Shown piece by piece: positions 14,194 to 22,213 of a DNA stretch of 32,729 bases. Within the stretch, counting starts at the first letter, position 1; each line of letters opens with the position of its first letter. The notes below the pieces were generated by a model. The model was not told where the DNA came from, searched no databases, and was given only the letters and a program-made list of their open reading frames with translations. Origin of the DNA: JAHEDH01 sp965364515 (lineage in GTDB: Bacteria; Actinomycetota; Acidimicrobiia; Spongiisociales; ZC4RG35); NCBI GenBank assembly GCA_965364515.1, contig CBDTXZ010000013.1, positions 1 to 32,729 on the forward strand, in the 5' to 3' direction. Made by a program: the position numbers and the translations under genes.

Positions 14194-15555
14194 TCATCCG
14201 TCGGCCGACTCAGCCGTTTCGTGGGAGCGCGCCCGTCCAGATCTGCCGAGCACCTCATCGATCCAGGCGAGCCGTTGCGACAGGGCCGGCTCGCGGCCTT
14301 CGGTTCCGGGTTGGTACAGCACCTGCGGCTCGACGCCATCTGCAAAGTACTGCTGAGCGACGATGTGGTGGGGATGGTCGTGGGCGTACCGATAGGCCAC
14401 CCCGTGCCCGAGTTGCGCAGCGCCGGCGTAGTGGCTGTCCCGGAGGTGCTCGGGAACGCTTCCCGACGTCTCCATGACGAGGTTCCGAGCTGCACCCATG
14501 GCTTTGGTCACGGCGTTGGATTTGGGCGCCGCGGCGAGATACACCGCAGCCTGACTCAATGCGAACGAGGCTTCGGGAAGCCCCACCATGGACAGAGCCT
14601 GGGCGGCGGCGTTGGCCTGCAGCAACGCGTTGGGGTCGGCGAGACCGATGTCCTCTGACGCAAGGATGACCATCCGTCTGACGATGAACTCGGGGTCCTC
14701 TCCCCCCTCGATCATGAGGTGCAGCCAGTAGAGGGCGGCGTCGGGATCCGAGCCGCGCACGCTCTTGATGAACGCACTGACCACGTCGTAGTGCTGGTCG
14801 CCGGCCTTGTCGTATCGAACGATCCGACGTTGGAGCGCCTCGGAGACGTCCTCGAACCCGATCGATTCGGCATGGCGGCTCGCAGCGAGGGTGGCCGCTA
14901 CCTCGAGAGCATTGAGGGTGTGTCGAGCATCGCCACCGCTGCGATCGACCAGGGCGTCGACGGCCTCGGGCTCGATGTCCAGCGAGAGGCCCGCGAGACC
15001 TCGATCGTCGGACAGTGCTCGATCCACCATCGTCCGGACCGCGTCGTCGTCGAGCTTCTCGGTCCTGAAGAGGGTCATTCGGCTCATCAGCGGCGAGTTC
15101 ACCTCGAAGAAGGGATTCTCGGTCGTCGCACCCACCAGGATGATCGTGCCGTCCTCGACACCCGGCAGCAGCGCGTCCTGCTGACTCTTCGAGAATCGAT
15201 GGATCTCGTCGAGGAACAGCACCGTCCGGCGCTCTTCCATGGTGAGACGGTCGCGTGCGGCTGCGAGCACTTCGCGCACGTCCTTCACCCCGGCCGACGT
15301 GGCCGAGAGCGTGACGAACGTCGCATCCGAGTGAGAAGCAACCAGCCGGGCGAGTGTCGTCTTGCCGGTTCCCGGCGGTCCCCAGAGGAGCATCGAAACG
15401 GGTCGGCCGGACTCGACGATCTTGCGGAACGCTGCCGAGGGCGCGACGAGCGCCTGCTGGCCGACGACCTCGTCGATCGTGCGCGGCCGCATCCGGGCCG
15501 GAAGCGGCGCCGATCGCTGGATGCGGTCCTCGCCTGCGGATTCGAAGAGGTCCAT
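14194..15555 (-). CDS. rarA: Replication-associated AAA ATPase RarA
   Basis: RarA (MgsA/WRIP1 family) is a clamp-loader-like ATPase acting at stalled replication forks. The 453-residue product has the start signature LPARMRPRTIDEVVGQ, Walker A LLWGPPGTGKTTLA, Walker B VLFLDEIHRF, sensor 1 VGATTENPFFEVN and the C-terminal tetramerisation domain with GSDPDAALYWL, ASEDIGLADP and an RNLVMETSGSVPEHLRDSHY region. I start at the ATG 15553-15555; 44 more in-frame residues upstream are proline/serine-rich and overlap aspS, so they are rejected. It lies 25 bases after aspS and is probably co-transcribed with hisS-aspS. Confidence 0.96.
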   Translation of the reverse strand: MDLFESAGEDRIQRSAPLPARMRPRTIDEVVGQQALVAPSAAFRKIVESGRPVSMLLWGPPGTGKTTLARLVASHSDATFVTLSATSAGVKDVREVLAAARDRLTMEERRTVLFLDEIHRFSKSQQDALLPGVEDGTIILVGATTENPFFEVNSPLMSRMTLFRTEKLDDDAVRTMVDRALSDDRGLAGLSLDIEPEAVDALVDRSGGDARHTLNALEVAATLAASRHAESIGFEDVSEALQRRIVRYDKAGDQHYDVVSAFIKSVRGSDPDAALYWLHLMIEGGEDPEFIVRRMVILASEDIGLADPNALLQANAAAQALSMVGLPEASFALSQAAVYLAAAPKSNAVTKAMGAARNLVMETSGSVPEHLRDSHYAGAAQLGHGVAYRYAHDHPHHIVAQQYFADGVEPQVLYQPGTEGREPALSQRLAWIDEVLGRSGRARSHETAESADG

Positions 15556-15580
15556 CGGCGGCTTCAGCGAGCCCGGAGGC

Positions 15581-17341
15581 TCACGACTCCTCGAGTCTGG
15601 TTCGGGTCTCGGCTCGCAGGGTGATACCGAGCTCGGCGAGCTGCCGGTCGTCGACGATCGTCGGTGATCCGGTGAGGGGATCGACACCCGATTGTGTCTT
15701 CGGGAAGGGGATGACGTCGCGGATCGACGACTCGTTCTGGAGAATCATGACCAAACGATCGATCCCGAACGCGAAGCCGGCATGCGGCGGCGGGCCGAAC
15801 CGGAGCGCTCTGAGGAACCATCCGAACATGCGCTCGGCGGTCTCAGGGTCGATTCCGAGGATGTCGAACACCTTCTGCTGGAGCACTGGGTCGTGGATCC
15901 TCACGCTGCCGGAGCCGAGCTCGACGCCGTTCAGCACCGCGTCGTAGGCCCGAGCGAGCGCCTGGTGGGGCTCGCTCGCCATCACGTCGACGTCCTGAGG
16001 GGTCGTGAACGGGTGATGACTGAACGTGATCGACCCGTCCTCCTCCTCTTCGAACATCGGGAAGTCGGTCACCCACAGGAACGCCAACTCGTCGTGCCTC
16101 TCGGGGCGACCGAGCAGGTTGCGCAGCGTTCCGAGCACGGTGACCGCCGTCTTCCAGCGATCTGCGACGAGGAGCAGAACGTCCCCGGGCTCACCCTCGA
16201 GACGGGCTTTGAGTCCGTCGATCTCTCCCTCCGAGAGGAACTTCGCGATCGGAGATCGGACGGTTCCGTCGTCGTTCACCACCATCCAGACGAGACCCTT
16301 GGCTCCGTTCGCCTTGGCGATGTCGGTGAGTTCGTCGGCTTTCGATCGGGGGAAGTCCCTGCCACCGGTGTTGATGCCGCGAATGACGCCGCCGCCCTCC
16401 AGTGCACCCGTGAAGACACCGAAGTCGGAGTCGGCGAAGAGATCGCCGAGATCGACGATCTCCATGCCGAAGCGCGTGTCGGGTTTGTCCGAGCCGTAGC
16501 GGTCCATCACCTCTCGCCACGTGAATCGCGGGAAGGGCTCTGTGAGACGGACGCCGCGCACGGCTTCGGTGGCTGCCACCAGCGTCTGCTCGATCGTGTC
16601 GAGGACCTCGTCCTGTCCCCAGAAACTGCCTTCGAGGTCGAGCTGTGTGAACTCGAGCTGGCGATCCGAACGCAGGTCTTCGTCGCGGTAGCAACGTGCG
16701 ATCTGGAAGTAGCGCTCCACACCGGACACCATGAGCAGCTGCTTGAAGAGCTGCGGAGACTGGGGAAGTGCATAGAAATGCCCTTCTCGCAGCCTGCTGG
16801 GAACCAGCATGTCTCGGGCACCCTCCGGGGTCGAAGCCACGAGGGTGGGCGTCTCGATTTCGAGGAATCCGAGGTCGTCGAGCGTACGCCTGATCGCCGC
16901 GGTCGCCTTCGACCGGGCTTTGAGATTGGCAGCCATGGTCGACCGCCTGAGGTCGAGGTAGCGGTACTCGAGCCGGACTCGCTCGTCGACGTCCACTCGG
17001 TCGTCGAGCATGAACGGGAGAGCTTCGGCCGGGCTCAGGATCTCGATACGGCCCGCCCCGACTTCGACCATCCCGGTTGGAAGGTCCGGGTTCGTCGTGC
17101 CCTCGGGACGAGGCCGCACCTCACCTGTGACCGCGATGCAGTACTCCATCCGCAAGTCGGCCACCTCTGGGATCTCGTCAGGATCGGCAACCACCTGGAC
17201 GATGCCGCTGGCATCGCGAAGATCGATGAACGCGACGCCACCGTGGTCGCGTCGTCTCGCCACCCAGCCGGCGATTCTGACGGTTGATCCGACCGCGTCG
17301 ACGCCGAGTGTGCCTGCGGCGCTGTCTCGATACTGATTCAT
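15581..17341 (-). CDS. aspS: Aspartate--tRNA(Asp/Asn) ligase, probably non-discriminating
   Basis: Bacterial-type AspRS, 586 residues: OB-fold anticodon domain (1-105), class II core, and a GAD insertion (about residues 285-410). Visible landmarks are RYLDLRR, TPEGARDMLVPSR, SPQLFKQLLM, the motif 2 region FQIARCYRDEDLR.DRQLEFTQLD and the motif 3 GIDRLVM. In the anticodon domain H33 (RRRDHGG) and G81 (RPEGTT) appear to match the residues (H31 and G83 in Pseudomonas) associated with charging of both tRNA-Asp and tRNA-Asn. The usual partner would be the GatCAB amidotransferase, not in this window. The ATG at 17339-17341 overlaps the hisS stop as ATGA. Confidence 0.96.
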   Translation of the reverse strand: MNQYRDSAAGTLGVDAVGSTVRIAGWVARRRDHGGVAFIDLRDASGIVQVVADPDEIPEVADLRMEYCIAVTGEVRPRPEGTTNPDLPTGMVEVGAGRIEILSPAEALPFMLDDRVDVDERVRLEYRYLDLRRSTMAANLKARSKATAAIRRTLDDLGFLEIETPTLVASTPEGARDMLVPSRLREGHFYALPQSPQLFKQLLMVSGVERYFQIARCYRDEDLRSDRQLEFTQLDLEGSFWGQDEVLDTIEQTLVAATEAVRGVRLTEPFPRFTWREVMDRYGSDKPDTRFGMEIVDLGDLFADSDFGVFTGALEGGGVIRGINTGGRDFPRSKADELTDIAKANGAKGLVWMVVNDDGTVRSPIAKFLSEGEIDGLKARLEGEPGDVLLLVADRWKTAVTVLGTLRNLLGRPERHDELAFLWVTDFPMFEEEEDGSITFSHHPFTTPQDVDVMASEPHQALARAYDAVLNGVELGSGSVRIHDPVLQQKVFDILGIDPETAERMFGWFLRALRFGPPPHAGFAFGIDRLVMILQNESSIRDVIPFPKTQSGVDPLTGSPTIVDDRQLAELGITLRAETRTRLEES

Positions 17342-18720
17342 TGGGGACCTCTGGGTTGGAAGAAGGCGGTGAGCTCGGCGTCCGGCACCTCGGATTGCTG
17401 CTGATCGAGCATGTCCTTGACGGTCACGACGCCGCGGGAACGTTCGTCGCTCCCGGCGATGATCGCAAACCGGATTCCGGCGCGGTCGGCGTACCGGAGC
17501 TGTTTGCCGAGCTTGCGAGGCGAATCCGACACCAGGGTCGACACGCCTGCAGCCCGCAGTCGTGCGGCCATCGTTGCTGCGTGCTCACGATCCGACTCTT
17601 CGAACAGTGTGATGAAGACCTGAGTGGGGCTCTTGGCCGTCTCGACGAGACCGATCTCTCGGAGTTGCCAGAACAGCCGGGTGAGCCCGATCGAGATCCC
17701 GACGCCGGGGAGGGCCGTGTTGGTGTACATCCCGGCGAGGTCGTCGTATCGGCCCCCTGAGCAGATGCTCCCGATCTCGGGATGGTCGTCGAGCACCGTC
17801 TCGAACACCGTTCCCGTGTAGTAGTCGAGGCCGCGTGCGATCGAGCAATCGAGCACGACCGCGCCGTCGTCGAGACCGATGCCCGCCAGCGTCTCGAACA
17901 CGGTGACGAGCTCAGAGCGTCCCGCGCTCATGAGCGCGTTTGGCGTCTCGAGATCACCGAGGTACTCGAGCGCAGTGGCGATGCCCGTGGACGAATACCC
18001 GACGAACGCCAGGAGACGCTCGCCCGCTTCCCCGTCGAGCCCGAACTCGGCCAACGCAGACCGCACGTAGTCGAGGCCGCGTTTGTCGAGCTTGTCGATC
18101 TCTCGAAGCACGGACGCATGTCGACCCGACTCGATTCCGAGGTCGGCGAGCACCCCTTGGACCAGCTTGCGGTTGTTCACCTTGACGGTGAAGTCGCCGA
18201 TCGCCAGTTGCTCGAACACGTCGTGGATGACCGCGGGACACTCTGCGTCGGCGCTGGTGGGCAGCTCGTCGCGCCCGATGATGTCGATGTCCGCCTGGTA
18301 GAACTCGCGGAATCTGCCCCGCTGCGGTGCCTCACCGCGGTACACCCGCTGGATCTGATAGCGACGAAACGGAAACACGAGATCGTTCTGGTGCTCTGCG
18401 ACATATCTGGCCAGAGGGACGGTGAGGTCGAATCGCATCGCCAGGTCCGGCTCGTTTCCCTGCTCGAGCGACCCCGTCGACTGGGCGAAGTAGACCTGAC
18501 GCTCTGTCTCTCCACCTGTCTTGGTGAGCAGAACCTCGCTCACTTCCAGCACCGGGGTCTCGATGGGGACGAATCCATGCAACTCGTACACTCGACGAAC
18601 GGTCGCGACCATGTTCTGAAATGCCGCCTGCTCGAGGGGCAGCAGCTCGAGGACGCCGGGCATCGTTCGAGGGGTGGTGGCCATTTCGATGAGGCTAGCG
18701 GTGTCGGGTTTCGGGGCCAT
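17338..18720 (-). CDS. hisS: Histidine--tRNA ligase
   Basis: HisRS charges tRNA-His. The 460-residue product shows class II motif 2 with the FPFRRYQIQRVYRGEAPQ and FREFYQADIDIIG segments, the histidine-specific SIARGLDYYTG and GSICSGGRYDDL blocks, and a C-terminal anticodon-binding domain (VFITLFEESD onward). I choose the ATG at 18718-18720: AGGAGG sits six bases upstream. The next in-frame ATG, at 18682-18684, gives a product 12 residues shorter. The longer open frame adds arginine-rich residues without support. The Shine-Dalgarno can pair with a CCTCCT just upstream, so translation may be modulated. The stop is coupled to aspS by ATGA. Confidence 0.96.
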   Translation of the reverse strand: MAPKPDTASLIEMATTPRTMPGVLELLPLEQAAFQNMVATVRRVYELHGFVPIETPVLEVSEVLLTKTGGETERQVYFAQSTGSLEQGNEPDLAMRFDLTVPLARYVAEHQNDLVFPFRRYQIQRVYRGEAPQRGRFREFYQADIDIIGRDELPTSADAECPAVIHDVFEQLAIGDFTVKVNNRKLVQGVLADLGIESGRHASVLREIDKLDKRGLDYVRSALAEFGLDGEAGERLLAFVGYSSTGIATALEYLGDLETPNALMSAGRSELVTVFETLAGIGLDDGAVVLDCSIARGLDYYTGTVFETVLDDHPEIGSICSGGRYDDLAGMYTNTALPGVGISIGLTRLFWQLREIGLVETAKSPTQVFITLFEESDREHAATMAARLRAAGVSTLVSDSPRKLGKQLRYADRAGIRFAIIAGSDERSRGVVTVKDMLDQQQSEVPDAELTAFFQPRGPQ

Positions 18721-18726
18721 CCGGGG

Positions 18727-18741
18727 CCTCCTGCGAGGAGG
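18727..18741 (-). promoter_or_regulatory. hisS ribosome binding site inside a hairpin
   Basis: On the minus strand CCTCCT (18736-18741), a three-base loop and AGGAGG (18727-18732) make a perfect six-base stem. AGGAGG is the hisS Shine-Dalgarno, six bases before the ATG. The fold would hide the site from the ribosome. Confidence 0.5.
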
Positions 18742-18770
18742 GGAAACCGCCGTCGCGGTAGAATTCCGCA

Positions 18771-18799
18771 TTGCTCGGGCTTCACCTCGGCCCTAGCGT
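18771..18799 (+). promoter_or_regulatory. Candidate promoter of the coiled-coil gene pair
   Basis: TTGCTC (18771-18776), 17 bases, then TAGCGT (18794-18799). The -35 matches the first three consensus bases and the -10 fits TANNNT. It lies 40 bases before the ATG at 18839, which has AGGAG nine bases upstream. The 118-base gap is shared with the divergent hisS. Confidence 0.4.
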
Positions 18800-18838
18800 T
18801 GCCGATAGGACAGAGCGGCGCCACAGGAGTCAGGTCCG

Positions 18839-19999
18839 ATGAGTGACAATCTGCCCACAGAAACGGTCCCCCCGACCCTGTCGGGCCCGGACGCGCCGCG
18901 GTTTCCCCCGATCACGCCAGGTGTGCTCGTGGATCTCGCGTTGATCGAGTCGTTGAACCTCACCAATGCCGAAGAGCAGGCGGCGAGTGCCGCCAGGGCC
19001 GCCGAGATCGTCGCCGACGCCGAAGCGCGAGCAGCCAAGCTGATCGCCGCAGCTGTCGCCGACGCCGAAGAGCAGGTCGCAGATGTCCGACCTCGCGCCG
19101 AGGCAGACGCCGACAAGATCGTTCAGCAGGCGAAAGACGAAGCCTCAGAGATCGAACGTGTCGCGCAGGAGACCGCCGCAGGCCTCATCACGCAGGCAGA
19201 ACGGCGGCTGGAGGAGGCCGAGGATCGGGCCACCGAGATCGTCGCCAATGCCGAGTCGGAGGCCGTGGAGCTTCGTGGAACCCTCGAGATCGACCGCGAG
19301 CTCGTCAGTGAGAAGCTCGAGACGTTGGCGGCTCGTGAATCGGATCTCGATGCCAAGCATGCAGAGGCCGACCGCACACTGGCCAATGCCCGGCAGGAAG
19401 CGGAACGGATGACGACCGAGGCCGGCGAGGCGGTCGACCGGATGATGCGGAGCGGTCAGATGGTGGCCGAGGCCCAACGTGACTCATACCACTCGGACCA
19501 GGAGGCTCTGTCGGCAATGCAGGCACAGCATGCCTCCGACCTCAGGGAACTCACGGAACGCTACGAGACCAAGGTGTCGAACCAGAACATCGAGAATCTC
19601 GAGCTTCGTCAGGAGCTAGAAACGCTGCGTGAGGCGGTCGAAACGCTGCGAAATGCTCAATCGACAACGCCTCGAAAGAGCGGAAGAAAGACCGCCTCCG
19701 CTCCCGCCGACGAGCCGACCGGCGACCGGATCGGAGACGAGTCGACGGATGAGGACTTCGTGTCGCAGTGGATGCTCCCCGAGGAGCCGGAGGAGGTCCC
19801 TGCGGCTTCGGAAGTGGCGTTCGATTCGGAGGAGACCGAGGGCGAGAAGCAGGAGGAGCCCGAAGCTGCCGAGGAGAAACCGTCGATGGTGGGCCCATCC
19901 ACCGGTTTGGCGCCGAATGCCAGGTTGGTCGAGCCGCTGCAGGCTTCGGCCTTTCGACCCGCTGACGACTCGAAGAAGCGCAAGCGACGGAAGCGCTGA
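18839..19999 (+). CDS. Long coiled-coil protein, first of a pair
   Basis: A 386-residue protein. After a proline-rich N-terminus (1-28) and a conserved-looking PGVLVDLALIESLNLT segment (27-42), residues about 43-280 are nearly continuous alanine/glutamate-rich helix with 11-residue-like spacing (repeated A-E-I-V-A-D-A-E-type units), strongly coiled-coil. An acidic stretch follows (about 290-355, EE/PEE-rich), then a very basic end, KKRKRRKR. There is no signal peptide and no membrane segment. The style resembles actinobacterial polarity scaffolds (DivIVA/Wag31, Scy, FilP), but I cannot see a diagnostic DivIVA head, so no family is assigned. AGGAG precedes the ATG. Its TGA shares one base with the next ATG (TGATG). 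With its partner it makes up the only complete plus-strand genes here. Confidence 0.85.
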   Translation: MSDNLPTETVPPTLSGPDAPRFPPITPGVLVDLALIESLNLTNAEEQAASAARAAEIVADAEARAAKLIAAAVADAEEQVADVRPRAEADADKIVQQAKDEASEIERVAQETAAGLITQAERRLEEAEDRATEIVANAESEAVELRGTLEIDRELVSEKLETLAARESDLDAKHAEADRTLANARQEAERMTTEAGEAVDRMMRSGQMVAEAQRDSYHSDQEALSAMQAQHASDLRELTERYETKVSNQNIENLELRQELETLREAVETLRNAQSTTPRKSGRKTASAPADEPTGDRIGDESTDEDFVSQWMLPEEPEEVPAASEVAFDSEETEGEKQEEPEAAEEKPSMVGPSTGLAPNARLVEPLQASAFRPADDSKKRKRRKR

Positions 20000-20865
20000 T
20001 GGTGGATCAGCGGGCCAAGCTCAAACAGCTCATACTCGATGCCGAGGCCCTGATGCAGACCGCCAGGGTGGAGTCCCGTCAGATCGTGGCCAACGCCGAG
20101 CACCAGGCGAAGGAACTCGTCACCGCTGCCAGGCACATGCATGCGGCCGCAGAGGCGGAAGCCGCTGAGCTGCTCGCCGCCGCCGAGCAGGATCGCCGTC
20201 GGGCAGAGGTCGATGCCCAGCGCCTCGCCGATGACGCTCGGGCACGCCAGGTCGCCGCCATCGAGGAAGCCCGGACCGTTGCAGGCGCCCCGGTCGATGC
20301 ACCTGTCGCCGCCGCCGAGTCCGATACTCCGACTTCGGGAGAAGAAGAGCTCCGCGAAGTGAGCCGGAAGGTCGATCAGATGCTCAGGGTTGCTCGAGCC
20401 GAGGCGAAGGCCAGAGCCGACGACCTGATCGAGCAGGCACGCCGCAGGGCCGCCCAGATCGACGAGGACGCACGCCGCCGGGAAGCCGTCGCCGCCAAGC
20501 AGTTCCGCGAGATGCAGCAGCACATGCGGGACGAGCAATTGGAGATCAAGGCGAGAATCGCCGAGCTGCGCGCGGAGCTGCGGTCGTTGGAGGCCTCGCA
20601 TGCTTCGGCCTCATCGACCGGCCGGCAGGAACCTCCTCGATCGGAACCGGTGCCCGAACCCGTAACTCCCGAGCCACGGCCAGCTGCCGCCGAGGTCCCA
20701 GAACGGCCGACTCCTCGAACGCTCTCTTCTGAGCGGTCCGACGGCGAGGCGCCTCCGACGAGCGGGTTCGCAGCCCGGCTGGATTCCCGGAGCGATGAGG
20801 GCGCGGGGTCCGATGACGGCGACGAGTACGCCCGGGCGGTCAAACGCTTCCGTCGCCGAGCCTGA
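19999..20865 (+). CDS. Coiled-coil protein, second of the pair
   Basis: A 288-residue protein, translationally coupled to the preceding gene. Residues 1-95 and about 115-200 are alanine/arginine/glutamate-rich coiled coil split by a proline/alanine hinge (about 93-113). The second helix holds the segment VDQMLRVARAEAKARADDLI. A proline/serine-rich region (about 200-270) leads to a basic C-terminus, KRFRRRA, echoing the basic end of its neighbour. The two may be distant paralogues or partners in a filament; that is inference from layout. It ends 11 bases from the stop of the conservon GTPase on the other strand, so the two messages must overlap or share a terminator. No known domain is recognised. 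Confidence 0.83.
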   Translation: MVDQRAKLKQLILDAEALMQTARVESRQIVANAEHQAKELVTAARHMHAAAEAEAAELLAAAEQDRRRAEVDAQRLADDARARQVAAIEEARTVAGAPVDAPVAAAESDTPTSGEEELREVSRKVDQMLRVARAEAKARADDLIEQARRRAAQIDEDARRREAVAAKQFREMQQHMRDEQLEIKARIAELRAELRSLEASHASASSTGRQEPPRSEPVPEPVTPEPRPAAAEVPERPTPRTLSSERSDGEAPPTSGFAARLDSRSDEGAGSDDGDEYARAVKRFRRRA

Positions 20866-20876
20866 CGAAGCAGAGA

Positions 20877-21464
20877 TCAGCGGCCGGCGAGCTCTGACCG
20901 GCGGGCCCGGACGAGGGCATGTTCGACGAGCTCGATGAGGGCCCGCTGCACCTCGTTTCGGTTTCGAGCGTCGCAGTACCCCATCGGGACCTCGTTGCCG
21001 ATCTGGAGAGCATCGCGGACTGCGTCGAGTTGGTGGGGACGTTCGCCGTGGAACGTGTTCACGACCACCACGAATGGCACTTTGCGTTGCTCGAAGAAGT
21101 CGATGGCGGCGAAACAGTCGGCGAGCCGCCTCGTGTCGGCGAGGATGATCGCTCCGATCGCCCCACGACTGAGTTCGTTCCACATGAAATGGAACCGCCC
21201 CTGACCGGGGGTGCCGAACAGATAGAGCAGCAGCTCGTCACCGAGACTGATCCGCCCGAAGTCCATCGCGACCGTCGTTGTCGTCTTCCCGTCCTGCTCG
21301 GACAGTTCGTCCACTCCCGCCGAGGCCGCGGTCATGACCGCCTCGGAGCGGAGCGGCTCGATCTCGGAGATGGAGCCGACGAACGTCGTCTTGCCCACAC
21401 CGAATCCGCCGGCGACCACGATCTTGACCGGCGTCCGGCGCCGTTTAGAGGTTGCGGATTCCAT
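20877..21464 (-). CDS. Conservon GTPase (CvnD-type, MglA-related)
   Basis: Small Ras-like GTPase of the kind encoded last in Streptomyces conservons (cvnA-B-C-D). The 195-residue product has a basic N-terminus, the P-loop GGFGVGKTT (19-27), the switch region with T64, the atypical G3 LFGTPGQGRF (82-91) and, instead of NKxD, NTFHG (136-140), as in the family where NxFxG is usual. DTRRLADCFAAIDFFE (110-125) is a family hallmark. Start ATG at 21462-21464, overlapping the DUF742 gene by 20 bases. In characterised conservons the GTPase binds the roadblock and DUF742 partners at the membrane kinase (established for Cvn9). GTP hydrolysis here is predicted only. Confidence 0.92.
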   Translation of the reverse strand: MESATSKRRRTPVKIVVAGGFGVGKTTFVGSISEIEPLRSEAVMTAASAGVDELSEQDGKTTTTVAMDFGRISLGDELLLYLFGTPGQGRFHFMWNELSRGAIGAIILADTRRLADCFAAIDFFEQRKVPFVVVVNTFHGERPHQLDAVRDALQIGNEVPMGYCDARNRNEVQRALIELVEHALVRARRSELAGR

Positions 21465-21789
21465 CGAGCACCTTCTCGAGTAGTTCTGAATACGACGACG
21501 GCTCCTCTTCGATCAGGAGCTCGACCGCACCTTGTTTGATGAGATCCGACACGACGACCCGACTGACCCCGACCGGGAGCTCCAACTTCGCGGAGATCTC
21601 GATCAACGCAGTTGCAGAGTCACAGGCCTCGATGACCCGGGCGGCCTCCCAGCGATAGCGATGCTGATTCGCTCGGCCCCGGTCGGTCGCGACGACCTGG
21701 CTCTCCAACTCGAGTTGGGGGCCTTCGACGGAGGTGCGTCCGCCGGTGATCGCGTACGGGCGGACGAATCGCCCCTGGGTCTCGTTCAC
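21445..21789 (-). CDS. DUF742 protein of the conservon (CvnC-type)
   Basis: A 114-residue protein with the DUF742 layout: VRPYAITGGRT near the N-terminus, a central helix pair ending in SATALIEISAKLELPVGVSR (about 58-77), VVVSDLIKQGAVEL, and the closing LLEKVLDGIRNL. The ISAKLELPVGVSRVVVSDL part resembles a winged-helix reader, and such proteins are thought to act as adaptors in conservon complexes. Start is a GTG at 21787-21789, seven bases after the roadblock stop. The 3' end overlaps the GTPase gene by 20 bases. Confidence 0.92.
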   Translation of the reverse strand: MNETQGRFVRPYAITGGRTSVEGPQLELESQVVATDRGRANQHRYRWEAARVIEACDSATALIEISAKLELPVGVSRVVVSDLIKQGAVELLIEEEPSSYSELLEKVLDGIRNL

Positions 21790-21796
21790 GGGATCG

Positions 21797-22213
21797 TCAG
21801 CTCCCCAGCAAGACCGACTTGAGCTCTGCCCGAACCTCAGGGGTGAGGACGTCGCCGGCTCGATCCGAGAACAAGGCCATCTCGTATCCGATCATCCCGA
21901 TGTCCGCGTCCTTGCCGGTGCTCACACACATCAGTGATCCGTCCCGGATGCCGGTGACGAACAACCACCCACGCTCCATTTCGATGATCACGTTGTTGAC
22001 GGCACCGGCCCCGAAGCGGCCAGCAGATCCGTAGGCGAGGCCGATCAGCCCCGACGAGACGGCGGCCAGACGCTCTGCGGTCTCTCGCTCGACGCCGTTG
22101 GAGACGGCCAACGGCAGCCCGTCGGAGGAGACGACAACGGCGTGGCGGACCGCCGGCACCTGCTCGACGAAGCGGACGATGAGCCAATTCAGGGAGTCGG
22201 CGGCTTCACTCAT
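21797..22213 (-). CDS. Roadblock/LC7 protein of the conservon (CvnB-type)
   Basis: A 138-residue roadblock/LC7 domain protein; in other systems these bind or activate Ras-like GTPases such as MglA. Visible features are SLNWLIVRFVEQVPAVRHAVVVSSDGLPLA-type start (7-36), the long helix with ERLAAVSSGLIGLA (47-60), GAGAVNNVIIEMERGWLFV (68-86) and a conserved IGMIGYEMALF (105-115). The ATG at 22211-22213 overlaps the end of the kinase gene by eight bases. It is the second gene of the conservon. Confidence 0.93.
   Translation of the reverse strand: MSEAADSLNWLIVRFVEQVPAVRHAVVVSSDGLPLAVSNGVERETAERLAAVSSGLIGLAYGSAGRFGAGAVNNVIIEMERGWLFVTGIRDGSLMCVSTGKDADIGMIGYEMALFSDRAGDVLTPEVRAELKSVLLGS

Noticed and set aside
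12874..14658. 594-codon plus-strand open frame across alaS, the 67-aa gene and rarA
   Set aside because: It spans two proven minus-strand genes and an intergenic array, with no recognisable domain and antisense-like composition.
15556..15687. 44-residue N-terminal extension of RarA
   Set aside because: Overlaps aspS, is Pro/Ser/Arg-rich and does not match the family N-terminus, which begins just after the ATG at 15555.
15692..17287. 531-codon plus-strand open frame
   Set aside because: Antisense shadow of aspS; no motif and skewed composition.
18721..18838. T-box leader for hisS
   Set aside because: The gap is only 118 bases, with no T-box consensus or specifier stem; only the SD hairpin is visible.
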